From: Sclerotinia nivalis | Lineage: Eukaryota; Ascomycota; Leotiomycetes; Helotiales; Sclerotiniaceae | Direction of reading: 5' to 3' | NCBI GenBank assembly: GCA_029531795.1 | Contig: JAPEIS010000009.1 | Span: forward strand, 124,001 to 188,000 | Length of the DNA stretch: 64,000 bases | In this document: positions 47,178-57,930 of the stretch, in pieces | How the letters are laid out: the number at the start of each line of letters is the position of its first letter | Numbering within the stretch: position 1 is the first letter of the stretch | Translations under genes and position numbers: made by a program | Notes under the pieces: generated by a model | The model's input: only the letters and a program-made list of their open reading frames with translations | Database searches by the model: none | Told to the model about the DNA's origin: nothing

Positions 47178-47804
47178 GGTGAGTTTCTGTGCCTATTTGG
47201 TGAATTTTCTCGAGCCACTTTACTTCAGCAATTCGCAACGGTTGTATTGAGAGTGTATCATTTCCGAAATTTGAAAAAAGCTTGTAGCTTGTAGGTGCAG
47301 AATCCGTGGACAGTCCGTCGTGTAGTCGTGGCGCACAGGATGCACTGTGCGTAGCGTATTTCCGGCCCCAGTTTTCTCAAGAGAGTTATATCTTGCGCAA
47401 CGGCAAATCAGAAGTCTTCTTAGTATCTCCGTAATAAAGCATCGGACTTACGATTTAGCTTTCGCTGAAAAATGGTTGCGCAAAATCGGTCCTTTTTTAC
47501 CATCATGGTAAGATGAAAGCCTTTTCAGAAAGTATGCTTTCATTCTCACGATTCACGAACGGAGATAGCAAGGATTTTCTCTGCTTGTTGGTCGCTGCGC
47601 TGCTTGGATGCTATCAATAGAGTCCGAAATATATGGCTGTCATCTTTGAGCAACGTATGGGTATATAAGGGGCTCAATCCTCCTCTGTAGGCATCCAACA
47701 AGAAATTTATCATTATCGCAAGCTTTCTAAACTCTTTTCTACACCATAATCAAACAAACCTTCACAACAGCCTTTTCAATCGTCAACAAAACCCAAAAAT
47801 AACC
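47178..47804. promoter_or_regulatory. Shared divergent promoter, regulator / monooxygenase
   Basis: About 627 bp separate the two start codons. A TATA-like GGGTATATAAGGG lies at about 47657, some 145 bp before the monooxygenase ATG, followed by a CA/TC-rich leader ending AAATAACC. I saw no clear CGG-N-CCG palindrome by eye, though single CGG triplets exist (about 47304, 47402 and 47488). Confidence 0.5.
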
Positions 47805-49037
47805 ATGCCAGTCCCCAGAATTGCCATAGCAGGTGCCGGACCGGGTGGTTTGACGTTAGCCCGTCTGCTTCAACACAACGGGATCAAGTGCACAATATTT
47901 GAGCTTGACCTCAATCGAAATGCTCGTTCTCAAGGCGGATTGATCGACCTCCACGCCGATATGGGTCAACGTGCTCTTCGTGAAGCTGGCCTTATCGAGG
48001 AATTCCAAAAACACTGCTTGCCAGAAGCAGATTCCATGAAGTTGGTGAAAGCGGATGGAACTGTCGTCTGGGACGAGAACCAGAAGGATGAGGAAAAGGA
48101 CTTTAATCGTCAGGCTAGAGATCGTCCTGAGATCGATCGTGCGAGACTGCGCGATATCCTTTTGGATTCTGTTGAGCCGGACTCGATTCAATGGAACAGC
48201 AAACTTATCCGTGTTGAGCCTAGCAAGACCAACCCCGCACAATTCGATCTTCATTTTGCGGGCCACGTTGCGGAGGGATTTGACCTCGTTGTTGGAGCGG
48301 ATGGTGCTTGGTCAAAGGTTCGACCTCTTGTCTCGGCGCAGCTTCCGGAGTACTCTGGTGTTAGCATGATTGAAATGTCAGCTTTCAATGTTTCTGAGAA
48401 GAAGCAGTGGCTGTCTGATTACGTCGGTAAAGGAAGTTTCTTCATGTTTGATGAAGGCCGGATGTTTATTTGTCAGAGGAACGGCTATGATGGCATTCGA
48501 GTTTACGCTGGGGTACGCAAACCAGAATCCTGGATTCAGGACTCTGGTATTAAATGGGAGGATCCCATCGAGGCTCGCAAACAGCTCGCAGAACAGTACT
48601 TCGGGGATGTTCATGACGACTTAAAGAGACTTATATTTGAAGCATCAGACAGTCTTCTCTCGCGGGCATTGTACATGCTTCCTGTCGGCTTTAAATGGCC
48701 TTCTCGTCCTGGTGTCACACTTCTCGGGGATGCAGCTCATTTAATGACTCCTTTCGCAGGTGTTGGCGTTAATGTTGCCATGAATGATGCGATGTTACTT
48801 GCGCATACTTTATCGAAGCAGAGAGATAATTTTGCAATGGATCTGGAGGGTAGTTTGAAGCAGGCTGTTGGGGAATATGAGGAGCAGATGTTTAAGATTG
48901 CGAAGAAAAATATGGAGAAGACGTACCACGGGTTAATACATCATTTTAGCGCGGACGGTATTGAGGATAGAATGGCGCACCTGCAGGAGAGGGCAAAGCA
49001 TATTAAAGAGGCTAGGAAGAATGGAACTTTAGTTTGA
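47805..49037 (+). CDS. TetX-like FAD-dependent monooxygenase
   Basis: Class A flavoprotein monooxygenases of this group hydroxylate aromatic or polyketide rings with NAD(P)H and oxygen. The gene is intronless, 410 residues. FAD motifs are all present: GAGPGGLTLARLLQ (GxGxxG, residues 10-15) with FELD at the end of the second strand, RLRDIL (conserved Arg), LVVGADGAWSKVR (DG motif) and GVTLLGDAAHLMTPFAGVGVN (GD motif). Length and motif spacing match TetX and related fungal enzymes rather than the longer phenol hydroxylases. No signal peptide or membrane anchor, so cytosolic. The lack of introns next to multi-exon neighbours is unusual but not decisive for transfer. Confidence 0.9.
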   Translation: MPVPRIAIAGAGPGGLTLARLLQHNGIKCTIFELDLNRNARSQGGLIDLHADMGQRALREAGLIEEFQKHCLPEADSMKLVKADGTVVWDENQKDEEKDFNRQARDRPEIDRARLRDILLDSVEPDSIQWNSKLIRVEPSKTNPAQFDLHFAGHVAEGFDLVVGADGAWSKVRPLVSAQLPEYSGVSMIEMSAFNVSEKKQWLSDYVGKGSFFMFDEGRMFICQRNGYDGIRVYAGVRKPESWIQDSGIKWEDPIEARKQLAEQYFGDVHDDLKRLIFEASDSLLSRALYMLPVGFKWPSRPGVTLLGDAAHLMTPFAGVGVNVAMNDAMLLAHTLSKQRDNFAMDLEGSLKQAVGEYEEQMFKIAKKNMEKTYHGLIHHFSADGIEDRMAHLQERAKHIKEARKNGTLV

Positions 49038-49534
49038 AATATAAAGTATGGATTTGAGCTAAGATATCAATTCGCTCTTTGAGGTTTTTACCTGGGTATC
49101 TAGGCCGTGTAGGTTGAGCAGATAGGTAACATAGATCAATGTTTCGATTTAGATTGAACATTAATCGAAAGCAAGATTCGATGTATAAGTTTAAACTAGA
49201 TATTAGAATTAAAATAGCCATGTATTGCATTGCACTGCACAAAATTGACCTAAGTTTCTTGTCGACTACCACGTGCTGGTTGCGCATTTCCCAAATCCCA
49301 GATTACTAATCACCTTGCAACCCACTTGAGTGCTGACCCCGCCCTTGATAGGAGAGCCGGTATACTCGAGTAGCAAGAACTACATACAACCTGTGGAATG
49401 TTACCAAGAATGACGCCTTACTCCTGCTTCCCCTCAAATATCGGGCTTCACCTTCGTCCTATTCCGCCTTGAAATACCAACTGTGTCGATCCAAACCCAG
49501 TTTGGCCCCTTACCTAAATTTATTTTCAAACGCA
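49038..49534. other. Intergenic DNA
   Basis: Contains the 3' region of the monooxygenase and the promoter of the next gene. No supported gene. CCACGTGCTGG at about 49269 includes a CACGTG. Confidence 0.5.
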
Positions 49535-51385
49535 ATGGCTTTCCATATGGCAACAGAATGGCATGCTGGAGAGGAAGAAATTCACAAACTTCTACGAGTA
49601 CCTCAAGGCGAAAATCCAACCTCACCATTTCTTTCACCCTTTGCAGCCAATCTTTTGACGCGATCACCCTTACTCGCCCTCGGAACACTCGATTCATCCG
49701 GTAGACCATGGACTACATTATGGGGCGGAGAAGCTGGTTTCGCCTGGCCGGTCGCGCAGTCTGTTATTGCTGTGAAAGCTACAATTGACCTTGAATACGA
49801 CCCGGTCTCTGAAGCGCTGCTGGGCAAGAATGCGAATGGACAAGTTAAGCACGAACAATCGCCTGGGAGAATGGTTGGTGGTCTTGCGATCGACCTTGAA
49901 TCTAGGAAAAGGGTTAAGCTATATGGTAGGATGGCTGCAGGGGCACTGAAAGAGACTGCTGGAAATGCTGTGGCGGAAGCGTCATTGGTTGTTAAGATTG
50001 AGCAAAGTTTGGGTGAGCTTATCGTTCCTTGGAAGCCGTTGTTATATACTAACGGAACTGCAGGCAATTGTCCCAAGTATCTCAACAAAAAACACATCAT
50101 TCCTCGATTACCAAAGCCTACACTCGTCTGCACCACATTACCTCTTCCTAAAGAAGCGACTGATTTGATAACACGATCTGACCTGTTCTTCATTTCATCC
50201 TCGAATCATGATTCGGACATGGATACAAATCATAGAGGTGGACCTCCGGGTTTTGTACGAATCTTGTCCAACGATAGCGATGGGCTTATAATTGTTTATC
50301 CCGAGTACTCGGGTAACCGTCTTTATCAGACACTAGGCAACCTTACAACGACACCTCAAGCAGGATTAGTATTTCCAGATTTCAATACTGGTGATGTCGT
50401 GTACCTAACTGGGAGAACGGAAATACTTGCCGGGGAAAAGGCGACCAACTTGATAACACATACCAATCTTGCAGTCAAGATTTATGTGGAAGATGTTAGA
50501 TATGTTACTGATGGATTAAGTTTCCGAGGTGAAGAAGGTGAACGCTCACCGTATAACCCTCCCGTACGCTTTCTAGTTTCCGAGGCCGCTGCTGGAGTCA
50601 AAGATATGGGCAAGAAAATGCATGCCAAACTTATGGAGAGGAAAATACTGTCACCAACTGTGGCCAGATTCCGATTTAAGATTTTGGATGCAGATAAAAC
50701 CAGTCGTTGGAAGCCTGGCCAATATGTCGCATTGGACTTCAAGGATGAACTTGATATTGGCTATAGCCACATGCGTGACGATGATCCAAAGAGTTTGAAC
50801 GACGATTACATACGAACCTTTACTGTCTCTTCTTCCAAGGATCCTACAGATACATATGATCAATTCGAAATTACAATCCGCAAGGTTGGAGTTGTCACAA
50901 ATTTCCTCTTTCGTCATAATATCAGATCAGAGTTGGAAGTACCACTCAATGGATTTGGAGGAGAATTTTTCATTGACCAAGGCTCTGAAGGAAAAGTTTC
51001 TTTTGTTGCTGGGGGTGTGGGGATTACACCACTCCTTGCTCAAGTTTCCGAGTTGGATTTATTGCGATTGCAACTTTACTGGACCGTTCGTTTAGTTGAC
51101 CTAGGACTGGTTTTGGACACCTTTGAAAAATATCCCAATCTCTCGAATCATACAAAATTGTTCATCACAGGTGAAATGGGAGGTTGTGATGGTATGAATG
51201 AATCAATTTGTGTCAAAAAGTTACGGGAATCCGGGGCCACTCTACAAGAGAGAAGGATTGAAAAGAGCGATTTTTCCGAGGATCCTGCAAATCGATGGTA
51301 TCTATGTACAGGGACTAATCTACGTAACACCTTGGTGGAGTGGCTTAAAGGAAAACAACTGAGCTACGAAGACTTTAACTACTAA
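49535..51385 (+). CDS. Fused PNPOx-like / ferredoxin-NADP reductase-like flavoprotein
   Basis: An N-terminal FMN-binding split-barrel (pyridoxamine-phosphate-oxidase-like) domain is fused to an FNR-like reductase. Start chosen at the ATG giving MAFHMATEWHAGEEEIHKLL. The barrel shows LLALGTLDSSGRPWTTLWGG and GLAIDLESRKRVKLYGRM. A 51-nt intron (50013-50063; GTGAGC donor, ACTAAC branch, CTGCAG acceptor) is a multiple of three and stop-free, so the gene also reads through; splicing gives SLGNCPKYLNKK, the family sequence. The second half has RFRFKILDADKTSRWKPGQYVALDF, RTFTVSSS (flavin binding), FVAGGVGITPLLAQV (NADP-binding GGVGITP) and LFITGEMGG. No 2Fe-2S cysteine cluster follows. Spliced length is about 599 residues. 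It lies about 500 bp downstream of the TetX-like gene on the same strand. Confidence 0.82.
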   Translation: MAFHMATEWHAGEEEIHKLLRVPQGENPTSPFLSPFAANLLTRSPLLALGTLDSSGRPWTTLWGGEAGFAWPVAQSVIAVKATIDLEYDPVSEALLGKNANGQVKHEQSPGRMVGGLAIDLESRKRVKLYGRMAAGALKETAGNAVAEASLVVKIEQSLGELIVPWKPLLYTNGTAGNCPKYLNKKHIIPRLPKPTLVCTTLPLPKEATDLITRSDLFFISSSNHDSDMDTNHRGGPPGFVRILSNDSDGLIIVYPEYSGNRLYQTLGNLTTTPQAGLVFPDFNTGDVVYLTGRTEILAGEKATNLITHTNLAVKIYVEDVRYVTDGLSFRGEEGERSPYNPPVRFLVSEAAAGVKDMGKKMHAKLMERKILSPTVARFRFKILDADKTSRWKPGQYVALDFKDELDIGYSHMRDDDPKSLNDDYIRTFTVSSSKDPTDTYDQFEITIRKVGVVTNFLFRHNIRSELEVPLNGFGGEFFIDQGSEGKVSFVAGGVGITPLLAQVSELDLLRLQLYWTVRLVDLGLVLDTFEKYPNLSNHTKLFITGEMGGCDGMNESICVKKLRESGATLQERRIEKSDFSEDPANRWYLCTGTNLRNTLVEWLKGKQLSYEDFNY

Positions 51386-51635
51386 AGGTGCAATTTTAAT
51401 TTATTGAAATCACACAATTGTTCGCAAATGAACACGTCTTTTCTTTGTGCTCTTTGTCATCCTTTTATCGTGTGGTGATCTGGCTCAAAACGTACCAGTG
51501 AAATTCGAGAAATTTTGTAGGTCGCTACGTTCCTTTGTGTTCATCTAGAAGCTTTATCAAATCAGTCAAAAAGCTTGAATCTCCAACATCAAAATTATCC
51601 TCAACAATCACAATTTGAAGAACCCAACCAACATA
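51386..51635. other. Intergenic DNA
   Basis: A 250-bp gap with CA/TC-rich leader immediately before the pseudokinase gene. Nothing else seen. Confidence 0.5.
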
Positions 51636-52819
51636 ATGGCAGCCAATAACGTTCATTCCACCCCTATCCAACCTAAATATGTCCTCCGCAACCCCTTGGA
51701 AGTTGGTAACAACACCAAGAGTATTCAATTGATTCGAATCAAAGACAATGAATCCTTCCTCGGTTTTCCCATCCCCGACGAAAAAGTCTCAACCCATAAA
51801 AATCCAGAATGGAAAACAAGTCTCGCCTCCGCCATCCTCCCTACAGCCGGTGTCCCCATCTCCCGCATTCTCAACCATCCAAACATCATTGGTCTCGTCG
51901 ACATAATTCATACAGACTCCCTAGCAGGCTCCACCAAGCACGCCGGCATAACCGCTAATATAGCCGTCTATGAAGACATGAACCAAGGCTCCCTCGACCT
52001 CATTCTTCCAAACCCAGAAAACTACCCCAAATTCACCGACCTCCCTGCCTGGCGCGCCCTCGCTACTCCAAACCCTAACCGCTTTTCTCTGCCCGAAAGC
52101 TTATGCTGGCATGTTCTGTCTAATATTAACAAAGCGCTCTTGTGGCTACATACTGGAGTTAAACAAACGGATTCAAAAGATGATTGGCAGAAACATGATG
52201 ATGATTGGCAGCCGATTTTGATACGTGAAGTTAGCCCCAAACAGATTTGGTTTAAGAGGGCTGGGGGAGGGGTGACGTATGGGGAGTGTAAGTTGGGGGG
52301 GTTTGGGAAGGCGGTCGTTACGGGGTTTCCGGGGGGGAATGTGGCGAAGAGTGAGAGGAAGGAGGGAATGGAGTGGTGGTTTCAACCTCCGGTTAGTTTG
52401 ACACTTTGATGGGTTGCTTGATGAAATCTATACTAATAATAATAAAGGAACAACTAGCCGGAACCGAAACCTGGGGACCCGCCTCGGAAATCTGGGCCCT
52501 AGGCGCCACAGTCTTCACAATGATGACGGGCATTCCTCCCCCCCAACAATTCGATTACCACTACGCCATGTCGAGAATGAGCGATAAAGTATATACGCGC
52601 GGACTTAAAGAAATCGTAGGCTCGATGCTGAAGGTTCGGAGTGTGGATCGTCCTACCACGGCGCAGTTGGTGGGGAGAATCGAACAGGGTTGGGAAGAGT
52701 GGAGGGATTCGGATGATGCGATTGGGTATGTGGATTGGAGGGATAGGAGTAGGGGGAGGGAGGTTAATTTGCAGGGGGAGGTGGAGGAGAAGGGGAGGCC
52801 GGGCTGGGGGATTGTTTAG
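51636..52819 (+). CDS. Kinase-fold protein lacking catalytic residues (pseudokinase)
   Basis: Two exons, 51636-52391 and 52448-52819, joined by a GTTAGT donor and TAATAAAG acceptor in phase 0, give about 375 residues. The kinase fold is recognised from HPNIIGLVDII (alpha-C to beta-4 region), YEDMNQGSLDLIL (hinge), LCWHVLSNINKALLWLHTGV (alpha-E), and EIWALGATVFTMMTGIPPPQQF (alpha-F region after the APE position). The catalytic loop HRDxKxxN reads IREVSPKQIW: Asp is Glu, and the conserved Lys and Asn are replaced. The DFG motif reads GFG (KLGGFGKA). No VAIK lysine or glycine loop is evident. It should not phosphorylate; a scaffold or regulatory role is likely. Codons in about 52255-52380 are strikingly G-rich. 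Confidence 0.78.
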
Positions 52820-53022
52820 GGTGTGAGGATTTGGGGTTAGGGGGTGCTTTGTATGCTTTTGGACTAAGGAGGGGGATTCTGGGTCTATGTTTTAGGTTGG
52901 GATTGTATCTTTGACTCTTCTTTAATTCTTGCCACGCACATGTTAAACCGTTCTCTATAATCTATACGTCTTTCTCCTGATAGGTGAAACGCAGTATGCT
53001 CCTCTCACTTATCCTCATCACC
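52820..53022. other. Short convergent intergenic region
   Basis: Converging 3' ends of the pseudokinase gene (plus) and the esterase gene (minus); GT-rich; nothing else seen. Confidence 0.5.
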
Positions 53023-54387
53023 TCATTTCCCCTTCCAAAACACATCTCTCAATTCCTCAACCATATAAGTAATCGTATCAGCCCCCTGTTTCAACGCCCC
53101 ATCCATAGCCACTAAAAACCACCCGTTAGCTAAATCACAATTCACAACCCACTCTCCCAAACCCTACCCCTCTCTCAAAAACTTACAAAAAGGATGCGGC
53201 ATCCCCCTCATAACCTCCAATCTACACTTAACCCCCGCGCTCCCCACTTTTCCCGCATAAGCCACCCCCTCATCCCTCAAAACATCCAATTCCCCCACCA
53301 CGACCAGGGTCCTCGGTTGATCTTCCCATCCCCCTCTATTCAACAACGGACTCGCATCTACCTCTCCGCATTTCCCCTCATCCGGTAAATAATAATTACG
53401 AAACCACATCATTTTCTCCGCAGGTAATGCGGGAGAAAATTCATTTTCTTTCCAGGAAGGATAGGTGGATGTAGAGGCGGTATTGTCGGTAACGGGTACG
53501 ATGAGTAATTGAAGGGAAATTGGATGGTGCGGGAAAAGAGAGGGGAAACGGTGAGAGAGGACGGCGGCAATGTTTCCGCCGGCGGAGGAACCGGATAGGG
53601 CGAGGAGAGAGGGGTTTATGGGGAGGGAATGGTGGGTTGGGTGAGTGAGGATGGAGAGGAGTGCTGTTTGACAGTCGTTTGGGGCGGTGGGATAGGGGTT
53701 TTCGGGTGCGAGACTAGGTTTGTTAGAGTTTTGGAGGGCATTTTTGTAGGAGATCCGAGTTTGATTTGCCTGGTGTAGGCTCATTGTGATTGGAGCTCAT
53801 GTGATGATCGCTTGATCATCTGTAGCTTGAAGCTTGTTGGCATTCCGGGAGAATAAGGAAAATCTATGTTCATACCGATAATCAACACTAACAACCATCA
53901 CCTCACCCCTCTGACACAAATTCGTACAGACTGTATTTTCCGTTTCAATTCCTCCCAACACCCATCCCCCTCCATGAAAATACATACAAAGGGGCCATCC
54001 ACCGTCTGGTTTCTCTCCTTTGGGTATGAATACTCTTACATCTATTTCCCCCTTTCCTTCATTTGTCAGGCCCCCTTCCTTTCCATTTCTTATATCTACC
54101 TCATATGAGTCATTCAAAGGAATCTTCAAATCAAAAATAGATCCAACAGGTAGTGGATCAGAAGCACCGGGGAGCAGGATAGAAGAAGAACGAGAAATAT
54201 GGAGGGGTTGATGATGCACTACTTGGTTGTTTATAAGGTGGGTATCGTAGAAGGATTTGTATGTAGGGTCGAGATTGGGAAGGATGCTTGGGTGGAGGGG
54301 ATATGGAGGATGGGGAGAGGTGCAACTGCATGTTGAGATAGAGCTTGAGCTTGAGCTAATCTTGGAGGAAGGTGTTATTGAACCCAT
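53023..54387 (-). CDS. HSL-type alpha/beta-hydrolase (esterase/lipase)
   Basis: Hormone-sensitive-lipase family esterase. Exons 53876-54387, 53187-53713 and 53023-53111 join in phase to about 375 residues. The ATG giving MGSITPSSKISSSSSS is preferred; an upstream in-frame start would add an unrelated hydrophobic segment. Motifs: FHGGGWVLGG (oxyanion HGGG, residues 138-141), DYRLAPENPYP (spanning intron 1), LSGSSAGGN (GxSxG, Ser214), GELDVLRDEG (Asp) and RGMPHPF (His). The last exon, found by its GTAAGT donor and TTTTTAG acceptor, gives the terminal helix VEELRDVFW. No signal peptide is obvious, so probably cytosolic. The residues around HGGG and GSSAG are intact, so it should be active. Confidence 0.9.
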
Positions 54388-54884
54388 TTTGTTTGTGTGG
54401 TTTGAAAAGTAAAGAATCAAGTGAGCTTGACAATTGAGGAAACAAAAGAAAATGGTTGAGAGAAGCAGTGGAATACATATGGCATGATAGCAGATAGTAG
54501 TTTCAAGTTGCAAGCTGCATATATTGAATGTCTTACTTGACTTTAAGCAAAGTATATAAATGAGCTGATAGGAACTTTCTTTTGACGTCACACGGTGATA
54601 AGATAGTGAATTACAGGCTGTTTATAGGCCTGCATGTGGGGCTAATTCGTGGGGCAAGGGAGGAGATTGGTCTGCAGAAGTGGTCTGTAATACACTGATC
54701 TCGGAAGTGAAACTACCTCAACCAACTCCGGAAGCGGGGTATTCAATGTTGAACTCATGTGTGATACGTTCATATCATGACCAATGCATGTGGTTGCCAC
54801 TAAATTTGATAGTCTATCGTATCTATATTCCCTTGAAATGCAATTGGTAGGTCGTCAGATGTTTGAGGTTAGCGGGGTTGCCCC
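54388..54884. other. Intergenic DNA
   Basis: Promoter of the esterase gene and 3' flank of the dehydrogenase gene. No supported gene; a TATATAAATGAG at about 54551-54562 is the wrong way round for the esterase. Confidence 0.45.
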
Positions 54885-56264
54885 TTAATTATTGGGGGCT
54901 CCCCAGGTGAGGACTGCTTTCACGACCTTTCCACTCAAGATTTCCGCTTTGGCCTTCTCCATATCTGCTGCATCGTATCTCGTGATTAAATCAGTGAAAG
55001 GAAACTTTCCTTCTTTCCAGCCTTGTATAAGTTTCGGGATGAATTCGGGTGGGTAGGAATTTCCCATGCAGCAACCTACATACTTTCGTCCAGTATTAAC
55101 TGCGTTAAACACGTTTATCGACACGTCGGCATCAAGCTATTTATATAGTAAGACTTTGAGCTGGAATATAACTACAGGAGGCTGAACATACCTTTCCAAC
55201 TCCCACACTGCATACTGTCCCCAATTTAGCGGTTGCTTCCAGTAAGTCTCCAAGTACTTCTGTTCTACCGGTAGCGTCGATTGAAGCATCAACCCCCTCA
55301 AAGTTCGTTATTCGCTTCAGCGCACCTGGTAGATCTTTTTGTTTTGTTGAATTGATGACGTGTGTCGCTCCATATTTCTTGGCTAGTTCTAGCCTCTCTT
55401 CAACGATATCTATGACGACGACTTGTTTAGGCTTCGTTTTTAGAAAGTTAAGCGCCATGATGGCCGCCAACCCTACGGCACCAGCTCCAACAACGCATAC
55501 GATGTCCTCCGGAGATGGTCTGAGAACGTTAAGCATTGCTATTACCTTTGTTTTAGTATTGCTTCTCCTTCGGATACAAAGTCAAGAAGTTAGAGAAACA
55601 TACCGCCGGCGCCTGTCAAGATGCCACAGCCTAGAGGTGCCAGTGACGAGAGATCCACGTCAACATTTCCAGGCTCCCCAACCTTAACACAGCATCTTTC
55701 ATCGGCCACCGCGAAATTTGAGAAACCTGTTGAAAGTTAACTGGGTTCCCTGATTGTAGAATTTTACTCACAGCTTTGACCAAAGAAATGACTTGTGATT
55801 TTTGTCTCAGATGTTTCGTCCTCGCCAGGTGGAAATCCATAAGCCTTACTACCATCCCAACCTCGACCTATTCCGAAATTATCGAGTTCCCAATCATTAC
55901 AAAAGCTTGTCTCCTTCCTGACACAATACTTGCATTCTCCACAACTGGTATAACTAAGAATGACACAATCTCCTACTTGGAAATTGGTGACTCTTGATCC
56001 AACCTTTGAGATAATTCCCGCTCCTGTGATGCATATTTGTTAATGGTGAGATAACAAGGTGGACGACTACTGACCTTCATGCCCTAATATAGCTGGGAAC
56101 ATCCCTTCAATATCATGTTGACCAAAATTGATATCGGTATGACAGACTCCCGTCGCTACAATCTGGACAAGTACCTCGGTGGCACGAATGTCTTCGTCGA
56201 CTTCCACGTCACTATAAACGAACTCACCGCCGGGGCTGCTTACGACAAGGGCTTTCGTTATCAT
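54885..56264 (-). CDS. Zinc-dependent alcohol dehydrogenase, aryl-alcohol type (MDR)
   Basis: Five exons (56075-56264, 55772-56023, 55604-55726, 55192-55538, 54885-55136) join in phase to about 387 residues. The MDR dehydrogenase fold is complete. Catalytic zinc: GVCHTD (Cys41) and GHEGAG (His62, Glu63). Structural zinc: CGECKYCVRKETSFC (C-x2-C-x2-C-x7-C). Third zinc ligand Cys in APLGCGILTGAG. Cofactor fold: CVVGAGAVGLAAIM, then VVVIDI (Asp, indicating NAD). The sequence most resembles benzyl/aryl-alcohol dehydrogenases that interconvert aromatic aldehydes and alcohols, which would suit an aromatic catabolic role. Introns have GTCAGT, GTGAGT and GTATGT donors. The gene ends in GAPNN and TAA. 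Confidence 0.92.
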
Positions 56265-57930
56265 TGTAACTTGGGTTTAAGCGGTGCCTGGGATATAGGA
56301 TATATTTGAGGTCTCCGTATCATGAAAAAGACAAGACACCAGCGCCCAGCGCATCAATGAATTTTTTATGGTGACGGCCTTCTGCAGGTGGCTGCAAAGT
56401 GTGGTGGGGACGATCCACATTTGGTGTTAGATTCATTGAAGGCCGTGTTATTTCACAGGCTTGTACGATAGCCTGTGATAAGCCTGGCTAGAGCGTGATA
56501 CACTGTGTCCCACCCTGAAGCCCCGCTCACCAATAAAGCCGTGATTGGAGGCTGATAAGCCTAGACCCCTCCAGAAATCATCACAAATGTTGAATTCATC
56601 TTAATAAAATCCTTCACTTCAGCAAGAATTATTCGAGTTCCCAGTATACTACTTTCTTTCTTTAATGCCTACGAGTCATGTTTTCCATGGTAGAGAATGT
56701 TCCTGCGTTTGCCCTGCGCTGATAAAAAGGGCTCGTTGAGGGCTTTACAACAGTGTTCTTTGCCCTTTTTGAAGTTGCCAGTTGCCAATTGCCTGACGTC
56801 TTCTTATTCTGCCTTCATCACATTGTGTCCGCATCGACAGATATGATGTCCATAGTTTTCATGGACTCTAGGTTTCGAAAACGAATTGAAACTTCCCCGT
56901 CAATCGTGGACAGACGCGAAGGGAATGTCTGAAATGCAAAAGGATGTGATAAATGCAGTGTGGATGAAAGCATAGACAATGGAATCCAGAGGAAAGCCTT
57001 CGTGCCCTTGCGTGATGTTGTCGGTCCTCAGTTTATGAAGAAAATGTGGCAATCAAAACCATGGGCAGGCTTCGAATGAACACGGCGGTTGTACAAACTA
57101 GCGCGGCAGACAGTCAATCAATGAACTCAGGGTTTCCCCTGGTTTGGGACAGGATGGTGGGCAGCGGACGTACTAGCTTCTAATTTCTTCGTGCCCCCAT
57201 TCCACGTGAAGGAAGGTGCGACGCGACTGGAAGCTACACTCCCAATGCATCAATAATCTCATTCAATTCAGATAAATCAGCAATAACTTTATTCGATTCA
57301 AACAATACTGCTGAATTTCATTTGAAGAAGATAATCCCCATTTTTTTATCTCCGCCAATCCTAATGTTTTTCCCAGTTCCACTCGCAGTCACAACGGAGA
57401 AATTGCCATCGCACTATGGAGCATCCTACTACAGTCTGCCCTAACTGTTCCTTTGTACATTTATACACGGGATCTTACGTTGAGTGGACGCCGTTCGTTT
57501 CTGTCTTGTACTGGTAGCCTCTATTGCATCGTGAAATTCCAGCCGTCGAAAATCACCAAAAAGATTCATCGCGATTGCAATTATATAAACTTTTGCAGTT
57601 TCTTGGGTCCTCCTGTCACTATGCAGTCCGGGGCTAGCACAGTGCCGCTCCTAGGACCTTCACTGGATGGAACCCAGAGTGACGCCTTCGGAAACAGATT
57701 CATAGTCGCACTGATAGCTCTTGTCGTTGAAGCTGAGTTTATAGCAATGCTCGAGAGTTGATATTTTCAAGAACAAATAAGAAATACTATCTTTCGGTAT
57801 ATCAAGGCCCCATTGCGTCTAGTATTCAGCATTTCTTTGCCGGTTCACGAAAAGAAAAACTACTAGGAATATTGTGTTCGGAAAGGTCAATTAGAACACC
57901 AAATTCCGTACTTTTCATCAATATGAGAAG
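56265..57930. other. Intergenic DNA, no supported gene
   Basis: About 1.7 kb without a supported gene. A 102-codon plus-strand frame (57453-57761) has no recognised domain or splice context. Confidence 0.45.
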
